Part shown: positions 1 through 7,560 of the stretch, one piece after another | Position numbering within the stretch: the stretch's first letter is position 1 | Layout of the letters: every line of letters starts with the position of its first letter | From: an uncultured Prevotella sp. | GTDB taxonomy: Bacteria > Bacteroidota > Bacteroidia > Bacteroidales > Bacteroidaceae | Direction of reading: 5' to 3' | Assembly: GCA_900546575.1 (NCBI GenBank) | Contig: URDM01000030.1 | Span: forward strand, 1 to 31,551 | Length of the DNA: 31,551 nucleotides | The notes under the pieces: model-generated | Told to the model about the DNA's origin: nothing | Databases searched by the model: none | What the model saw: only the letters and a program-made list of their open reading frames with translations | Program-made: the position numbers and the translations under genes

Positions 1-2
1 AT

Positions 3-75
3 GCACCCTTAGCTCAGTTGGTAGAGCAACTGACTCTTAATCAGTGGGTCTAGGGTTCGAACCCCTAAGGGTGTA
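3..75 (+). tRNA. tRNA-Lys (anticodon CUU)
   Basis: A complete cloverleaf can be folded. The acceptor stem is 3-9 with 68-74 (first pair G-U), the D stem 12-15 with 24-27, the anticodon stem 29-33 with 41-45, and the T stem 51-55 with 63-67 around a TTCGAAC loop. The anticodon loop is CTCTTAA, which places CTT at 36-38, so it reads AAG lysine codons. CCA is not encoded after the discriminator A75. A terminator follows directly. The gene lies 3 bases from the window edge, so its promoter is not visible. Confidence 0.96.
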
Positions 76-77
76 CT

Positions 78-110
78 AAAAGGTATTGGCTTATGGTCAA
101 TACCTTTTTT
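78..110 (+). terminator. Rho-independent terminator of tRNA-Lys
   Basis: An 11-bp stem (78-88 with 98-108) has a 9-nt loop and runs into a T tract (105-110). It sits 2 bases after the tRNA and about 60 bases before the next gene, so it separates the two transcription units. Confidence 0.85.
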
Positions 111-169
111 CGTTTTATTACTTTTTGATTTGTTGTTGCAATAAATCGCAGTCTTTCTCGTTATCAATA

Positions 170-1621
170 ATGATGAAAGCAATAATCTACAACATACTGT
201 TTTTTATAGGTATAATAACTTTGTGTGCCTGTAATGATGACGATTCGTTCACAACGTCTACCCGCAATCTGCTGACATTCTCAACGGATACATTGCGGAT
301 TGATACTGTATTCTCTACAGTTCCGTCGTCGACCCGTTCGTTTTGGGTGTACAACAAGTCGGGCGATGGATTGCGTTGCAAGAGTGTGCGTCTTGAAGGA
401 GGCAACCAGCATGGATTTCGTGTCAATGTAGACGGAGTGTATCTCAGTCCGGAGCAAGGCTACAAGGCCGATGGTATTGAGGTGCGCAACGGAGACAGCA
501 TACGCGTCTTTGTTGAAGTGACAACGGCTAATGCAAACAGCGACGTTCCTAAATGTATTGAGGACAACCTGGTGTTTGCGCTTGAGAGTGGGCGCGAGCA
601 GAAGGTTGCGCTTGAGGCTTGGTCGTGGGATGCTGATTTGATGCGCAATGTGACAGTAAGCGAGGATATGACTCTGTCGGCAGGCAAACCGCTTGTGGTT
701 TATGGAATGATGACGGTGGAAGAAGGGGCTACGCTGAATATTGCTCCTGGCACAACAGTATATTTTCATGGAGATGCAGGCATTGACGTCAAAGGCAAGC
801 TTGTATGTAAGGGCAATCAGTCGGCTGGCATTGTGTTGCGTGGCGACAGACTCGACCGTATGTTCGATTATCTGCCGTACGACCGTATGAGCGGACAATG
901 GCGTGGTATTCGATTTGAAGAGACATCGTATGGCAACGAATTGGATTATGTGGATATTCACGGAACATTTGATGGAGTGCAGGTAGATTCGTCGGACGTG
1001 ACACGTCAGACACTTGCCATACGAAATTCTACCATCCACAACTGTCAAGGCAATGCTCTTGGTGTGGTGAATTCGAATGTTTTCGTGGAGAATTGTCAGC
1101 TGACGAATGCATTGGGCAATTGCTTGAGTGTAGACGGTGGAAACGTCACCGTAAATAGTTCTACAATAGCACAGTTCTATCCTTTTGATGCATTGAGAGC
1201 CAGTGCGTTAGGTTTTTCGGGATATGCTCATCCGCTTGTGTCGTTTAAGATGACGAACAGCATTGTTACGGGCTATTCGGACGATGAAATGATGGGCTTG
1301 AAACCAGCCGTTGGCAGCGAGAATGCTTTCAACTATGATTTTGCCAACTGCATAATACGCACCCCTGAAGTGGAAGACAAGGAAAAGGCACATTATACAG
1401 ATGTGGTTTTCGAAGATGTAAAGGACACTGTGAGCTATGGTTATAAGCATTTCTTGCTTGTCGATGCAAATATGCAACGCTATGATTTCCACTTGCGTAA
1501 GGAGTCGGCTGCTATAGACAAAGCCAATGCCGAAACCTCTGCAAAGTGCGACCATGACGGACGTGAGCGTGGAGACAAACCCGATGTAGGAGCTTATGAA
1601 AATGTAACAAACAAAGAGTGA
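170..1621 (+). CDS. secreted lipoprotein with predicted beta-helix-like region
   Basis: The protein starts MMKAIIYN and carries a lipoprotein signal: a hydrophobic stretch ending in lipobox L-C-A-C followed by NDDD. The reading frame is open upstream to a TTG at 86, but that lies inside the tRNA terminator, so the ATG pair at 170/173 is preferred. After an N-terminal beta-rich part, the middle (roughly residues 180-360) has short hydrophobic strands separated by Asn/Gly turns, such as STIHNCQGNAL and NVFVENCQLTNAL. That is the pattern of right-handed parallel beta-helices. The C-terminus has the motif DHDGRERGDKPDVGAYE, typical of that architecture in Bacteroidetes surface proteins. Substrate and role are unknown. 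The stop is 4 bases before cytidine deaminase, so the two are probably cotranscribed. Confidence 0.8.
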   Translation: MMKAIIYNILFFIGIITLCACNDDDSFTTSTRNLLTFSTDTLRIDTVFSTVPSSTRSFWVYNKSGDGLRCKSVRLEGGNQHGFRVNVDGVYLSPEQGYKADGIEVRNGDSIRVFVEVTTANANSDVPKCIEDNLVFALESGREQKVALEAWSWDADLMRNVTVSEDMTLSAGKPLVVYGMMTVEEGATLNIAPGTTVYFHGDAGIDVKGKLVCKGNQSAGIVLRGDRLDRMFDYLPYDRMSGQWRGIRFEETSYGNELDYVDIHGTFDGVQVDSSDVTRQTLAIRNSTIHNCQGNALGVVNSNVFVENCQLTNALGNCLSVDGGNVTVNSSTIAQFYPFDALRASALGFSGYAHPLVSFKMTNSIVTGYSDDEMMGLKPAVGSENAFNYDFANCIIRTPEVEDKEKAHYTDVVFEDVKDTVSYGYKHFLLVDANMQRYDFHLRKESAAIDKANAETSAKCDHDGRERGDKPDVGAYENVTNKE

Positions 1622-1625
1622 AATT

Positions 1626-2105
1626 ATGAAGACGATAAATCTCAATATAGCCATAAGGTATTGTCAACTTGACGAACTGACTGGTGCCGACCTTGAACTT
1701 ATAGATCATGCAATGAAGGCGACAGAAAATGCTTATGCCGAATACAGCCATTTCTATGTAGGTGCAGCCCTGCGTCTTGCCAATGGCAGAATCGTGATAG
1801 GAGCCAATCAGGAGAATGCCGCTTTCCCTTCAGGACTATGTGCAGAACGTACCGCTGTCTTCAGCGCTCAAGCTAATTTCCCTGACCAGTCAATAGAATC
1901 TCTTGCCCTTGTTGCATGCAATGACAACGGACTGGTAGACAATCCCGTAACGCCTTGTGGAGCCTGCCGTCAGGTATTGCTCGGGGTGGAAGAACGCTAT
2001 GCTCATCCGATGCGCGTCCTCATGTATGGCAAAAGCGGAGTGTATATCGTTGATTCTGTGAAGGATTTGCTGCCATTGTCGTTTGTCGATTCAAGTATGA
2101 AATAG
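1626..2105 (+). CDS. cdd: cytidine deaminase
   Basis: 159 aa, the size of the small homotetrameric zinc cytidine deaminases (cytidine or deoxycytidine to uridine; pyrimidine salvage, cytosol). The zinc and catalytic signature is visible as LCAERTA (Cys72, Glu74) and PCGACRQ (Cys111, Cys114). This gives three Cys zinc ligands and the proton-shuttling Glu. The conserved NQENAAFPSG stretch precedes the first motif. The start is the ATG 4 bases after the upstream lipoprotein gene. A promoter between them is unlikely, so it is probably the second gene of that transcript. No hairpin terminator is evident after it. Confidence 0.95.
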   Translation: MKTINLNIAIRYCQLDELTGADLELIDHAMKATENAYAEYSHFYVGAALRLANGRIVIGANQENAAFPSGLCAERTAVFSAQANFPDQSIESLALVACNDNGLVDNPVTPCGACRQVLLGVEERYAHPMRVLMYGKSGVYIVDSVKDLLPLSFVDSSMK

Positions 2106-2107
2106 TA

Positions 2108-2137
2108 ATATTGGTCAATAAGATACGTATATTGGTC
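2108..2137. promoter_or_regulatory. paired 9-bp direct repeat upstream of mmdA
   Basis: The sequence ATATTGGTC occurs at 2108-2116 and again at 2129-2137. Their starts are 21 bases apart, about two helical turns, and both copies lie on one DNA face about 50-80 bases upstream of the mmdA -7 element. This layout suits an activator or repressor binding as a direct-repeat dimer. That role is inference. Confidence 0.35.
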
Positions 2138-2188
2138 GGTTTATACATTAAATATTTGTAATCGCTTCACACTTTCCTTTTTTTTTAG

Positions 2189-2196
2189 TACTTTTG
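2189..2196 (+). promoter_or_regulatory. mmdA promoter, -7 element
   Basis: TACTTTTG matches the Bacteroidetes -7 consensus TAnnTTTG, followed by the common CA. No TTTG lies at the right distance upstream, so the -33 box is weak. The predicted transcript starts near 2203, about 30 bases before the mmdA ATG. Confidence 0.6.
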
Positions 2197-2233
2197 CACG
2201 GTATTTTAAGAACAATATAACATATATAATAAT

Positions 2234-3799
2234 ATGAGCAAACAAGTAGAAAAAATCAAAGAATTGGTCGCAAAGCGAGAGCAGGCTCGTCTTGGTGGTG
2301 GTGAAAAGGCCATTGAGAAGCAGCACGCACGCGGCAAATACACAGCGCGCGAACGTATCGAAATGCTTGTAGACGAGGGTTCGTTTGAAGAGTATGATAT
2401 GTTCAAGAAGCACCGTTGCACAAACTTCGGTATGGACAAGAAGCATTATTATGGTGACGGTGTAGTAGCTGGTAGTGCTACAGTAGACGGCCGATTGGTA
2501 TACGTATATGCTCAGGACTTCACCGTCAACGGTGGTTCGCTCTCTGAGACAATGGCACAGAAGATTTGCAAGGTAATGGATATGGCCATGACAATGGGTG
2601 CACCTGTTATCTGCATGAACGACTCAGGTGGTGCACGTATTCAGGAAGGTATCTGTGCTCTTGCCGGCTATGGCGAGATTTTCGAGCGCAACATCCTCGC
2701 TTCAGGTGTAGTACCTCAGATTTCAGCCATTATGGGTCCGTGTGCAGGTGGTGCAGTTTACTCACCAGCCCTTACCGACTTCATCATCATGAAGGAGCAG
2801 ACCTCTTACATGTTCCTTACAGGTCCTAAGGTTGTCAAGACCGTAACAGGTGAGGATATTGACGCTGAGCACCTTGGCGGCGCTTCGGTACATGCTACAA
2901 AGAGTGGTGTGACACATTTCGCAGCCAAGACAGAGGAGGAGGCGATAGAGATGATCAAGAGCTTGCTCTCATTCATCCCGAGCAACAACACAGAGGAGGC
3001 TCCTCGTGTAGAGTGCAACGATCCCATCAACCGTATGGATGATTCGCTCAACGAGATTATCCCCGACGATCCCAATAAGGCTTACGATATGTACAAGGTT
3101 ATCGGTGCAGTCACCGACAATGGCGAGTTCTTCGAGGTACAGCCTAAGTTTGCCAAGAACATCATCATCGGCTTCGCACGTTTCAACGGTCAGAGCGTTG
3201 GTATCGTAGCCAACCAGCCGGCAGCCTATGCAGGTGTGCTCGACGTTAACGCCAGCCGTAAGGCAGCACGCTTCGTACGTTTCTGTGATGCGTTCAATAT
3301 TCCTATCGTTTCGCTTGTTGACGTTCCTGGATTCCTTCCCGGTACAGGTCAGGAGTACAACGCAGTTATCCAGCACGGTGCACAGCTTCTCTATGCTTAC
3401 GGTGAGGCTACAGTGCCTAAGATTACAATCACTCTGCGCAAGAGCTACGGTGGTTCGCACATCGTTATGGGTTGCAAGCAGCTTCGTGCCGACCTCAACT
3501 TCGCATGGCCGTCGTCAGAGATTGCCGTTATGGGTGCCAGCGGTGCTGTTGCCATCCTTTGTGGCAAGGAAGCCAAGGCCAAGAAAGAGGCAGGAGAGGA
3601 CGTTAAGGCATTCCTCGCAGAGAAGGAAGAGGAATATACAGATAAGTTTGCCAATCCGTATGAGGCTGCCTCATATGGCTACATTGACGATGTAATCGAG
3701 CCGCGCAACACACGTTTCCGTATCTGCCGTGGTTTGGCACAGCTTGCCACAAAGCGTCAGTCATTGCCGGCAAAGAAGCATGGCTGCATGCCGATGTAA
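2234..3799 (+). CDS. mmdA: methylmalonyl-CoA decarboxylase alpha / acyl-CoA carboxylase carboxyltransferase subunit
   Basis: 521 aa, the usual length of the biotin-dependent carboxyltransferase subunit (MmdA/PccB family). It moves the carboxyl group between acyl-CoA and the biotin of the carrier protein. The crotonase-like two-domain fold is recognisable: an N-terminal acyl-CoA-binding part with NDSGGARIQEG and the oxyanion GPCAGGAVYSPAL (about residues 130-180), and a C-terminal part with DVPGFLPGTGQEYNAVIQHGA and KSYGGSHIVMG. The next genes encode a tiny subunit and the biotin carrier, the order seen in the sodium-pumping methylmalonyl-CoA decarboxylase of the succinate-propionate pathway. 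Carboxylase and decarboxylase cannot be separated from this subunit alone. No biotin carboxylase gene is present here, which favours decarboxylase or transcarboxylase use. Confidence 0.92.
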   Translation: MSKQVEKIKELVAKREQARLGGGEKAIEKQHARGKYTARERIEMLVDEGSFEEYDMFKKHRCTNFGMDKKHYYGDGVVAGSATVDGRLVYVYAQDFTVNGGSLSETMAQKICKVMDMAMTMGAPVICMNDSGGARIQEGICALAGYGEIFERNILASGVVPQISAIMGPCAGGAVYSPALTDFIIMKEQTSYMFLTGPKVVKTVTGEDIDAEHLGGASVHATKSGVTHFAAKTEEEAIEMIKSLLSFIPSNNTEEAPRVECNDPINRMDDSLNEIIPDDPNKAYDMYKVIGAVTDNGEFFEVQPKFAKNIIIGFARFNGQSVGIVANQPAAYAGVLDVNASRKAARFVRFCDAFNIPIVSLVDVPGFLPGTGQEYNAVIQHGAQLLYAYGEATVPKITITLRKSYGGSHIVMGCKQLRADLNFAWPSSEIAVMGASGAVAILCGKEAKAKKEAGEDVKAFLAEKEEEYTDKFANPYEAASYGYIDDVIEPRNTRFRICRGLAQLATKRQSLPAKKHGCMPM

Positions 3800-3811
3800 T
3801 AACAATGAGAA

Positions 3812-3889
3812 ATGTTGAATGTTAAATGTTAAATTGCATTGGCTGACAAGACAATATTAATTTAACATTTAACACTTAACACTTAACAT
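3812..3889. repeat. inverted array of TGTTRAR heptamers
   Basis: The left arm has three heptamers (TGTTGAA, TGTTAAA, TGTTAAA). The right arm carries four on the opposite strand. Bases 3821-3835 pair perfectly with 3859-3873 over 15 bp. The array fills the gap between mmdA and the small-subunit gene, so the transcript would carry a long A/U-rich hairpin inside the operon. The same heptamer family recurs at 27735-27858. Confidence 0.75.
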
Positions 3890-3898
3890 CAAATCATA

Positions 3899-4054
3899 AT
3901 GAAGGTGGACAAGAATATCTATGCAGCCATAGCAATGGCTTTATATGAGTACCAGGGCAACAACGTTCATGACAAGGAGCCTGGTTTCATAACAATCAAG
4001 CCACGTCAGACGATGTGGAACGCCAAGTTCTTGAGTTTAACAGCTAAACCATAA
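3899..4054 (+). CDS. 51-aa decarboxylase epsilon-like small subunit
   Basis: An ORF of 51 residues sits between mmdA and the biotin carrier, with 11 bases to the latter. The product begins MKVDKNIYAAIAMALYEYQG and ends in a short basic segment, with GFITIKPRQTMWNAKF in the middle. No membrane segment or signal is visible. The A-rich helix, then an ITIK-like strand, then a Trp resemble the C-terminal tail of OadG/MmdD. The Veillonella MmdE epsilon subunit is also a ~55-aa copy of that tail (established). I infer that this is a soluble, epsilon-like stabilising subunit of the decarboxylase. Position and coding-like sequence support a real gene; the functional link is by context and weak motif similarity only. 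Confidence 0.75.
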   Translation: MKVDKNIYAAIAMALYEYQGNNVHDKEPGFITIKPRQTMWNAKFLSLTAKP

Positions 4055-4065
4055 ATACAGGGGAA

Positions 4066-4491
4066 ATGAAAGAATTCAAATATACAATCGACGGACAGGA
4101 ATACAAAGTCCAGATAGAGGATGTTGAGGGCAATATCGCCAGCGTGAATGTTAACGGCGAGGCTTTCAAGGTCGAGATGGAGCAAGAGGCAGAACCTGAG
4201 AAGAAGAAGGTTGTGCTCGGTCAGCCTGCTGCAGTAGCAGAAGAAGGCGAGGCAACAAGTGCTGCCAACGTAAATACTGCCAATGCGCTTAAGGCTCCGC
4301 TGCCAGGCGTTGTGACAGAGATAAAGGTTGCTGTAGGCGACGAGGTTAAGGCAGGCGACGTAGTCGTAGTGCTCGAGGCTATGAAGATGGCCAACAACCT
4401 TGAGGCTGAGAAGGACGGCAAGGTTACAGCTATCTGCGTAAAGAACGGAGAAAGTGTTCTTGAGGACGCTCCGCTTGTTGTGATAGAATAG
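4066..4491 (+). CDS. mmdC: biotin carboxyl carrier subunit of the decarboxylase/carboxylase
   Basis: 141 aa. An N-terminal domain (about 1-45) is followed by an Ala/Glu/Pro-rich flexible linker (about 40-75) and a C-terminal biotinyl domain (about 75-141). That domain carries the biotinylation motif EAMKMANN; Lys107 is the acceptor. The linker and single biotinyl domain match MmdC/OadA-type carriers, in which swinging biotin carries CO2 from the carboxyltransferase (mmdA, two genes upstream) to a decarboxylase. In related Bacteroidales operons the membrane beta subunit often follows. Here the next features are a terminator and a protease gene, so the operon ends at this carrier. Confidence 0.93.
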   Translation: MKEFKYTIDGQEYKVQIEDVEGNIASVNVNGEAFKVEMEQEAEPEKKKVVLGQPAAVAEEGEATSAANVNTANALKAPLPGVVTEIKVAVGDEVKAGDVVVVLEAMKMANNLEAEKDGKVTAICVKNGESVLEDAPLVVIE

Positions 4492-4536
4492 ACAATGGCT
4501 ATTCGGTAGAATACATTACATATTATTAAGTTAAGG

Positions 4537-4586
4537 ATGCGACAGCTCTCTGATTTAAAAAGGAGAGACTGTCGCTTTCTTTTTTA
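4537..4586 (+). terminator. terminator of the mmd operon
   Basis: GCGACAG at 4539-4545 pairs with CTGTCGC at 4569-4575. An adjoining CTCT/AGAG segment extends the stem with a small mismatch. A T-rich run follows at 4576-4586. The hairpin sits about 45 bases after the mmdC stop codon. Confidence 0.8.
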
Positions 4587-4608
4587 TGTTGTTATGAAAA
4601 AATAACTT

Positions 4609-4679
4609 TCTCGGCAGGAAAGTTTTATTCTCTGCCGAGAGAATAATTGCAACTACGCGTGATAGCAATTGTTATCACG
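4609..4679. other. two successive dyads in the mmdC-deg gap
   Basis: The 456-base gap between mmdC and the protease gene holds no convincing long ORF. Beyond the terminator it contains a hairpin TCTCGGCAG (4609-4617) with CTGCCGAGA (4632-4640). A near-palindrome follows at 4658-4679, with arms CGTGATA and TATCACG around a CAATTG core. They could be a second terminator-like structure and an operator; neither role is shown. A 9-codon ORF (4871-4900) also lies in the protease gene's predicted leader, bracketed by AGGCTT (4861-4866) and AAGCCT (4899-4904). Confidence 0.5.
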
Positions 4680-4802
4680 TGAGGAAACAAACAAAAGTGA
4701 AAAACCGACAGACGATTTCTAACAGCCGTTAATATGTTAAATTGTAGTGTTAAAATGGGATAAAGATACATGCCAAAATGACACATTAACAAATATTGCG
4801 TC

Positions 4803-4810
4803 TATATTTG
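4803..4810 (+). promoter_or_regulatory. deg/htrA promoter, -7 element
   Basis: TATATTTG matches TAnnTTTG and is followed by CA. It predicts a transcript start near 4816 and a long 5' leader of about 130 bases before the protease ATG. No clear TTTG lies at -33, as would be expected of a promoter that needs an activator; this last point is inference. Confidence 0.55.
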
Positions 4811-4947
4811 CAACCGAAAAAGACAAAACGCTATTGTTTTAACACAGCTACGACTTGTGGAGGCTTCAATATGTCAGAATGCAAGTTTGTGTTAACATAA
4901 GCCTTTTAACTATAAAATGATAATAAAAACAATAAAGTAAAAGAACT

Positions 4948-6417
4948 ATGAAAAAGTATTCTAAGTATTTGGTTGTGGCAATGAGCGCACTTGCCTTTGC
5001 CTTTTCTACTGGAACCTTGATTAAGGTGAATGCTACACAGGCTCCTTCGGCAGCAGTACCGGCGCAGCCCGTTGACCTTACATATGCAGCCGAGAAGTCG
5101 TTGCCTTCGGTAGTACACATTCTCAGCACAAAGAACTCTAAGATTCAGACCGTTGAGGTACAGAGCGACCCATTCTCGGATTTCTTCAGCGACCCGTTTG
5201 GATTCTTCGGCAATCCCAACCAAGGACAGGACGGCAAGCAGAGACGTAGCGTACGCACCCCCAAGCAGCAGGGTTCCGGCTCAGGTGTCATCATCTCTAC
5301 CGATGGATATATTGTGACAAACAATCACGTTGTAGCCGATGCCGACGAGCTCACGGTGACACTCAACGACAACAAGGAGTATTCGGCACGCATCATCGGG
5401 ACAGACAAGACCACCGACCTTGCACTCATCAAGATTGACGCAAAGAATCTGCCTGCCATAACAATCGCCAACAGCGAGAACATTAAGGTAGGCGAGTGGG
5501 TGCTGGCAGTAGGCAACCCGTTCAACCTTACCAACACAGTTACAGCAGGTATTGTCAGCGCCAAGGGCCGTTCGCTTTATCAGAACGGTGTAGAGTCGTT
5601 CATCCAGACCGACGCAGCCATTAATCCGGGCAACTCAGGCGGTGCGCTTGTAAATACCCGTGGCGAGCTTATCGGTATCAATGCAATGCTCTACTCGCAG
5701 ACAGGTTCGTTCAGCGGTTATGGATTTGCCATTCCTACATCTATTATGAACAAGGTAGTCGACGATCTCAAGAAGTACGGAACTGTTCAGCGTGCCGTTA
5801 TCGGTATTCAGGGACAGGATGTCAAGAACTATGTTGACGCTCAGAAGGAGCAGGGCAAGGACATCGACCTTGGCACAATGGAAGGCATCTACGTGGCTAA
5901 GATTGTAGAAGAGAGCTCAGCCGAGGAAGCCGGTCTGAAGGTAGGCGACGTTATTACCGCCATTGACGGAAAGGAAATGAACAAGATGGCCGACCTGCAG
6001 GAGTATCTTGCCAAGAAGCGTCCGGGCGACAAGGTGTCGGTATCATATCTGCGCGACAAGAAGAAGGCAAGCAAGACTTTGACACTGAAGAACGAGCAGG
6101 GCAATACACAGGTAGTGAAGAAGGCCGACCTCGACGTGCTCGGAGGCAACTTCCGTACAGTCACCGACAGCCAGAAGAAGCAGCTCAACATCAGCTATGG
6201 TCTTGAGGTGTTGAAGGTCAACTCAGGCAAGTTCAAGGATGCAGGCATTACAAAGGGATTCATCATCCAGCGTGTCAACGACAACGCAGTCAGAACAATC
6301 GAAGATCTGCAGAATCTCGTGAAGGAAGCTTCTACAAGCCGCAATCCGGTGCTCTACATTCAGGGCGTTTATCCTACAGGCAAGAAGGCTTACTTCGCCG
6401 TTCCGCTTGAAGACTAA
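4948..6417 (+). CDS. periplasmic serine protease/chaperone, HtrA/Deg family
   Basis: 489 aa, typical for Do-type proteases. An N-terminal signal sequence covers about residues 1-30 and ends near VNAT. The trypsin-like domain shows the complete triad: His127 in TNNHVVA, Asp157 in TTDLALI, and Ser230 in GNSGGAL. A long loop rich in Phe, Gly and Asp (about 74-105) precedes the protease core, like the LA loop of DegP. PDZ1 spans roughly 275-385 (GIYVAKIVEESSAEEAGLKVGD) and PDZ2 roughly 395-485. The role is degradation or refolding of misfolded envelope proteins. It has its own promoter and a strong terminator, so it appears monocistronic. The long leader with dyads upstream suggests stress regulation, which is inference. 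Confidence 0.95.
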   Translation: MKKYSKYLVVAMSALAFAFSTGTLIKVNATQAPSAAVPAQPVDLTYAAEKSLPSVVHILSTKNSKIQTVEVQSDPFSDFFSDPFGFFGNPNQGQDGKQRRSVRTPKQQGSGSGVIISTDGYIVTNNHVVADADELTVTLNDNKEYSARIIGTDKTTDLALIKIDAKNLPAITIANSENIKVGEWVLAVGNPFNLTNTVTAGIVSAKGRSLYQNGVESFIQTDAAINPGNSGGALVNTRGELIGINAMLYSQTGSFSGYGFAIPTSIMNKVVDDLKKYGTVQRAVIGIQGQDVKNYVDAQKEQGKDIDLGTMEGIYVAKIVEESSAEEAGLKVGDVITAIDGKEMNKMADLQEYLAKKRPGDKVSVSYLRDKKKASKTLTLKNEQGNTQVVKKADLDVLGGNFRTVTDSQKKQLNISYGLEVLKVNSGKFKDAGITKGFIIQRVNDNAVRTIEDLQNLVKEASTSRNPVLYIQGVYPTGKKAYFAVPLED

Positions 6418-6435
6418 TACATAAAACAAAGGCTT

Positions 6436-6545
6436 GTCCTTTTGCGTATTCCACAAAAGGACTCCTTCAGCCTTATAAAAGGGCTTCTTTGGCACTCCCA
6501 AAGGAGCCCTTTTGCATACCAAAACGACCCCATTTGCACCTCAAA
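6436..6545. repeat. modular TTTTGCA / CAAAA repeat with nested hairpins
   Basis: Four related units of 21-25 bases occur in a row after the protease gene. Each has a CCTTTTGCA-like start and a CCAAAACGAC-like end; examples start at 6438, 6507 and 6529. The first unit is a 9-bp hairpin (6436-6444 with 6454-6462). The second and third together form the terminator at 6477-6513. The clustering looks like an intergenic repeat family rather than chance. Confidence 0.5.
6477..6513 (+). terminator. terminator of the deg/htrA gene
   Basis: A 16-bp stem (6477-6492 with 6498-6513, one mismatch) has a 5-nt loop and ends in TTTT. It sits 60 bases after the protease stop codon and is built from the modular repeat around it. 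Confidence 0.8.
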
Positions 6546-6634
6546 ACGACTACATTACAGAGCATACGGGAGTCAGCTGCTGAGCAGGCAAGAAGCAAAG
6601 CTGGAAAACCAAGTGTAAAATAAGCAATGAAAAA

Positions 6635-6666
6635 TTTGCGACAACCAATATTATTGGTTAAATTTG
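6635..6666 (+). promoter_or_regulatory. rpoD promoter with palindrome in the spacer
   Basis: A perfect Bacteroidetes promoter: TTTG at 6635-6638, a 20-base spacer, and TAAATTTG at 6659-6666. The predicted start is near 6672, about 25 bases before the sigma-factor ATG. The spacer contains a perfect dyad at 6643-6659, with arms AACCAATA and TATTGGTT around one central base. A protein bound there would block RNA polymerase. Confidence 0.85.
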
Positions 6667-6696
6667 CAGAACATAATATCAAAAAAACAGCACTTA

Positions 6697-7560
6697 ATGA
6701 GACAACTGAAAATCACAAGCTCAATTACAAACCGAGAGAATGCCTCGCTTGACAAGTATCTTCATGACATAGGACATGAAGAGCTTATATCTGTGGAGGA
6801 AGAAGCAGAACTGGCTCGCCGCATAAAGACTGGCGACCGTAAGGCTTTAGAGAAGCTTACAAAGTCAAATCTGCGTTTTGTTGTCTCAGTTGCGAAGCAA
6901 TACCAGAACCAGGGCTTGAGTCTTCCCGACCTTATCAACGAAGGAAACATAGGATTGCTCAAGGCTGCCGAGAAGTTCGACGAGACACGAGGTTTCAAGT
7001 TCATCTCGTATGCGGTATGGTGGATACGCCAGAGCATACTGCAGGCAATAGCCGAGCAGAGCCGTGTCGTACGCTTGCCGTTGAATCAGGTGGGAAGCGT
7101 CAACAAGATAAATCGCATACTCAACCAGTTTGAACAGGAGAACGAGCGTCGCCCGAGCATTGACGAGATAGCCGAGAAGACCGACATCCCTCACGACAAG
7201 ATAGAGGATGTGCTTAAGGTGAACACACATCAGGTATCGGTAGATGCTCCGGTGTCAGATAGTGACGCCACAAGCATGATTGACTTTATGCAGAGCGATG
7301 CTGAGCCCGAAACAGACAACACGCTGCTAATGGAGTCGCTGCGCGAGGAGATAACAAGCGCACTTACAGCACTCAATGAGCGTGAGCGTAATGTGATAGA
7401 GGCTTATTACGGCATCAACCAGCCTGAATGCACAATGGAAGAGATTGGCAATAAGTACGGACTCACACGCGAACGTGTGCGCCAGATACGCGAGAAGGCA
7501 ATACGCAAGCTCAAGCAGAACACCAAGAACAAGATGCTGAAAGCCTATCTTGGAAGATAA
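6697..7560 (+). CDS. rpoD: primary sigma factor RpoD/SigA (short Bacteroidetes form)
   Basis: 287 aa from the ATG at 6697. The frame is open to a TTG at 6664, but that lies within the -7 element, so 6697 is the start. The product begins MRQLKITSSITNRE, as Bacteroidetes primary sigma factors do, with no region 1.1. Region 1.2 is about 15-45 and region 2 about 52-122, including SYAVWWIRQSI for -10 recognition and melting. Region 3 is about 130-205. Region 4 is about 215-285, with the helix-turn-helix TMEEIGNKYGLTRERVRQIR. It directs housekeeping transcription from TTTG/TAnnTTTG promoters such as its own. A possible autoregulatory site lies in its promoter. Confidence 0.96.
   Translation: MRQLKITSSITNRENASLDKYLHDIGHEELISVEEEAELARRIKTGDRKALEKLTKSNLRFVVSVAKQYQNQGLSLPDLINEGNIGLLKAAEKFDETRGFKFISYAVWWIRQSILQAIAEQSRVVRLPLNQVGSVNKINRILNQFEQENERRPSIDEIAEKTDIPHDKIEDVLKVNTHQVSVDAPVSDSDATSMIDFMQSDAEPETDNTLLMESLREEITSALTALNERERNVIEAYYGINQPECTMEEIGNKYGLTRERVRQIREKAIRKLKQNTKNKMLKAYLGR

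Noticed and set aside
281..1048. 255-codon open frame on the minus strand inside the lipoprotein gene
   Set aside because: The plus-strand frame has a signal, lipobox and domain-like pattern. The antisense product is rich in His, Arg and Ser with no motif, as expected of a shadow frame.
3899..4054. full OadG/MmdD gamma or delta subunit
   Set aside because: The product has no membrane segment and is only 51 residues. It resembles the tail of those proteins, so it was called epsilon-like.
4658..4679. CRP-type operator
   Set aside because: The half-sites GTGA and TCAC are 12 bases apart instead of 6, so it does not fit the CRP consensus.
6664..6696. TTG start of the sigma factor
   Set aside because: The TTG is part of the -7 promoter box, so it would lie upstream of the transcript start.
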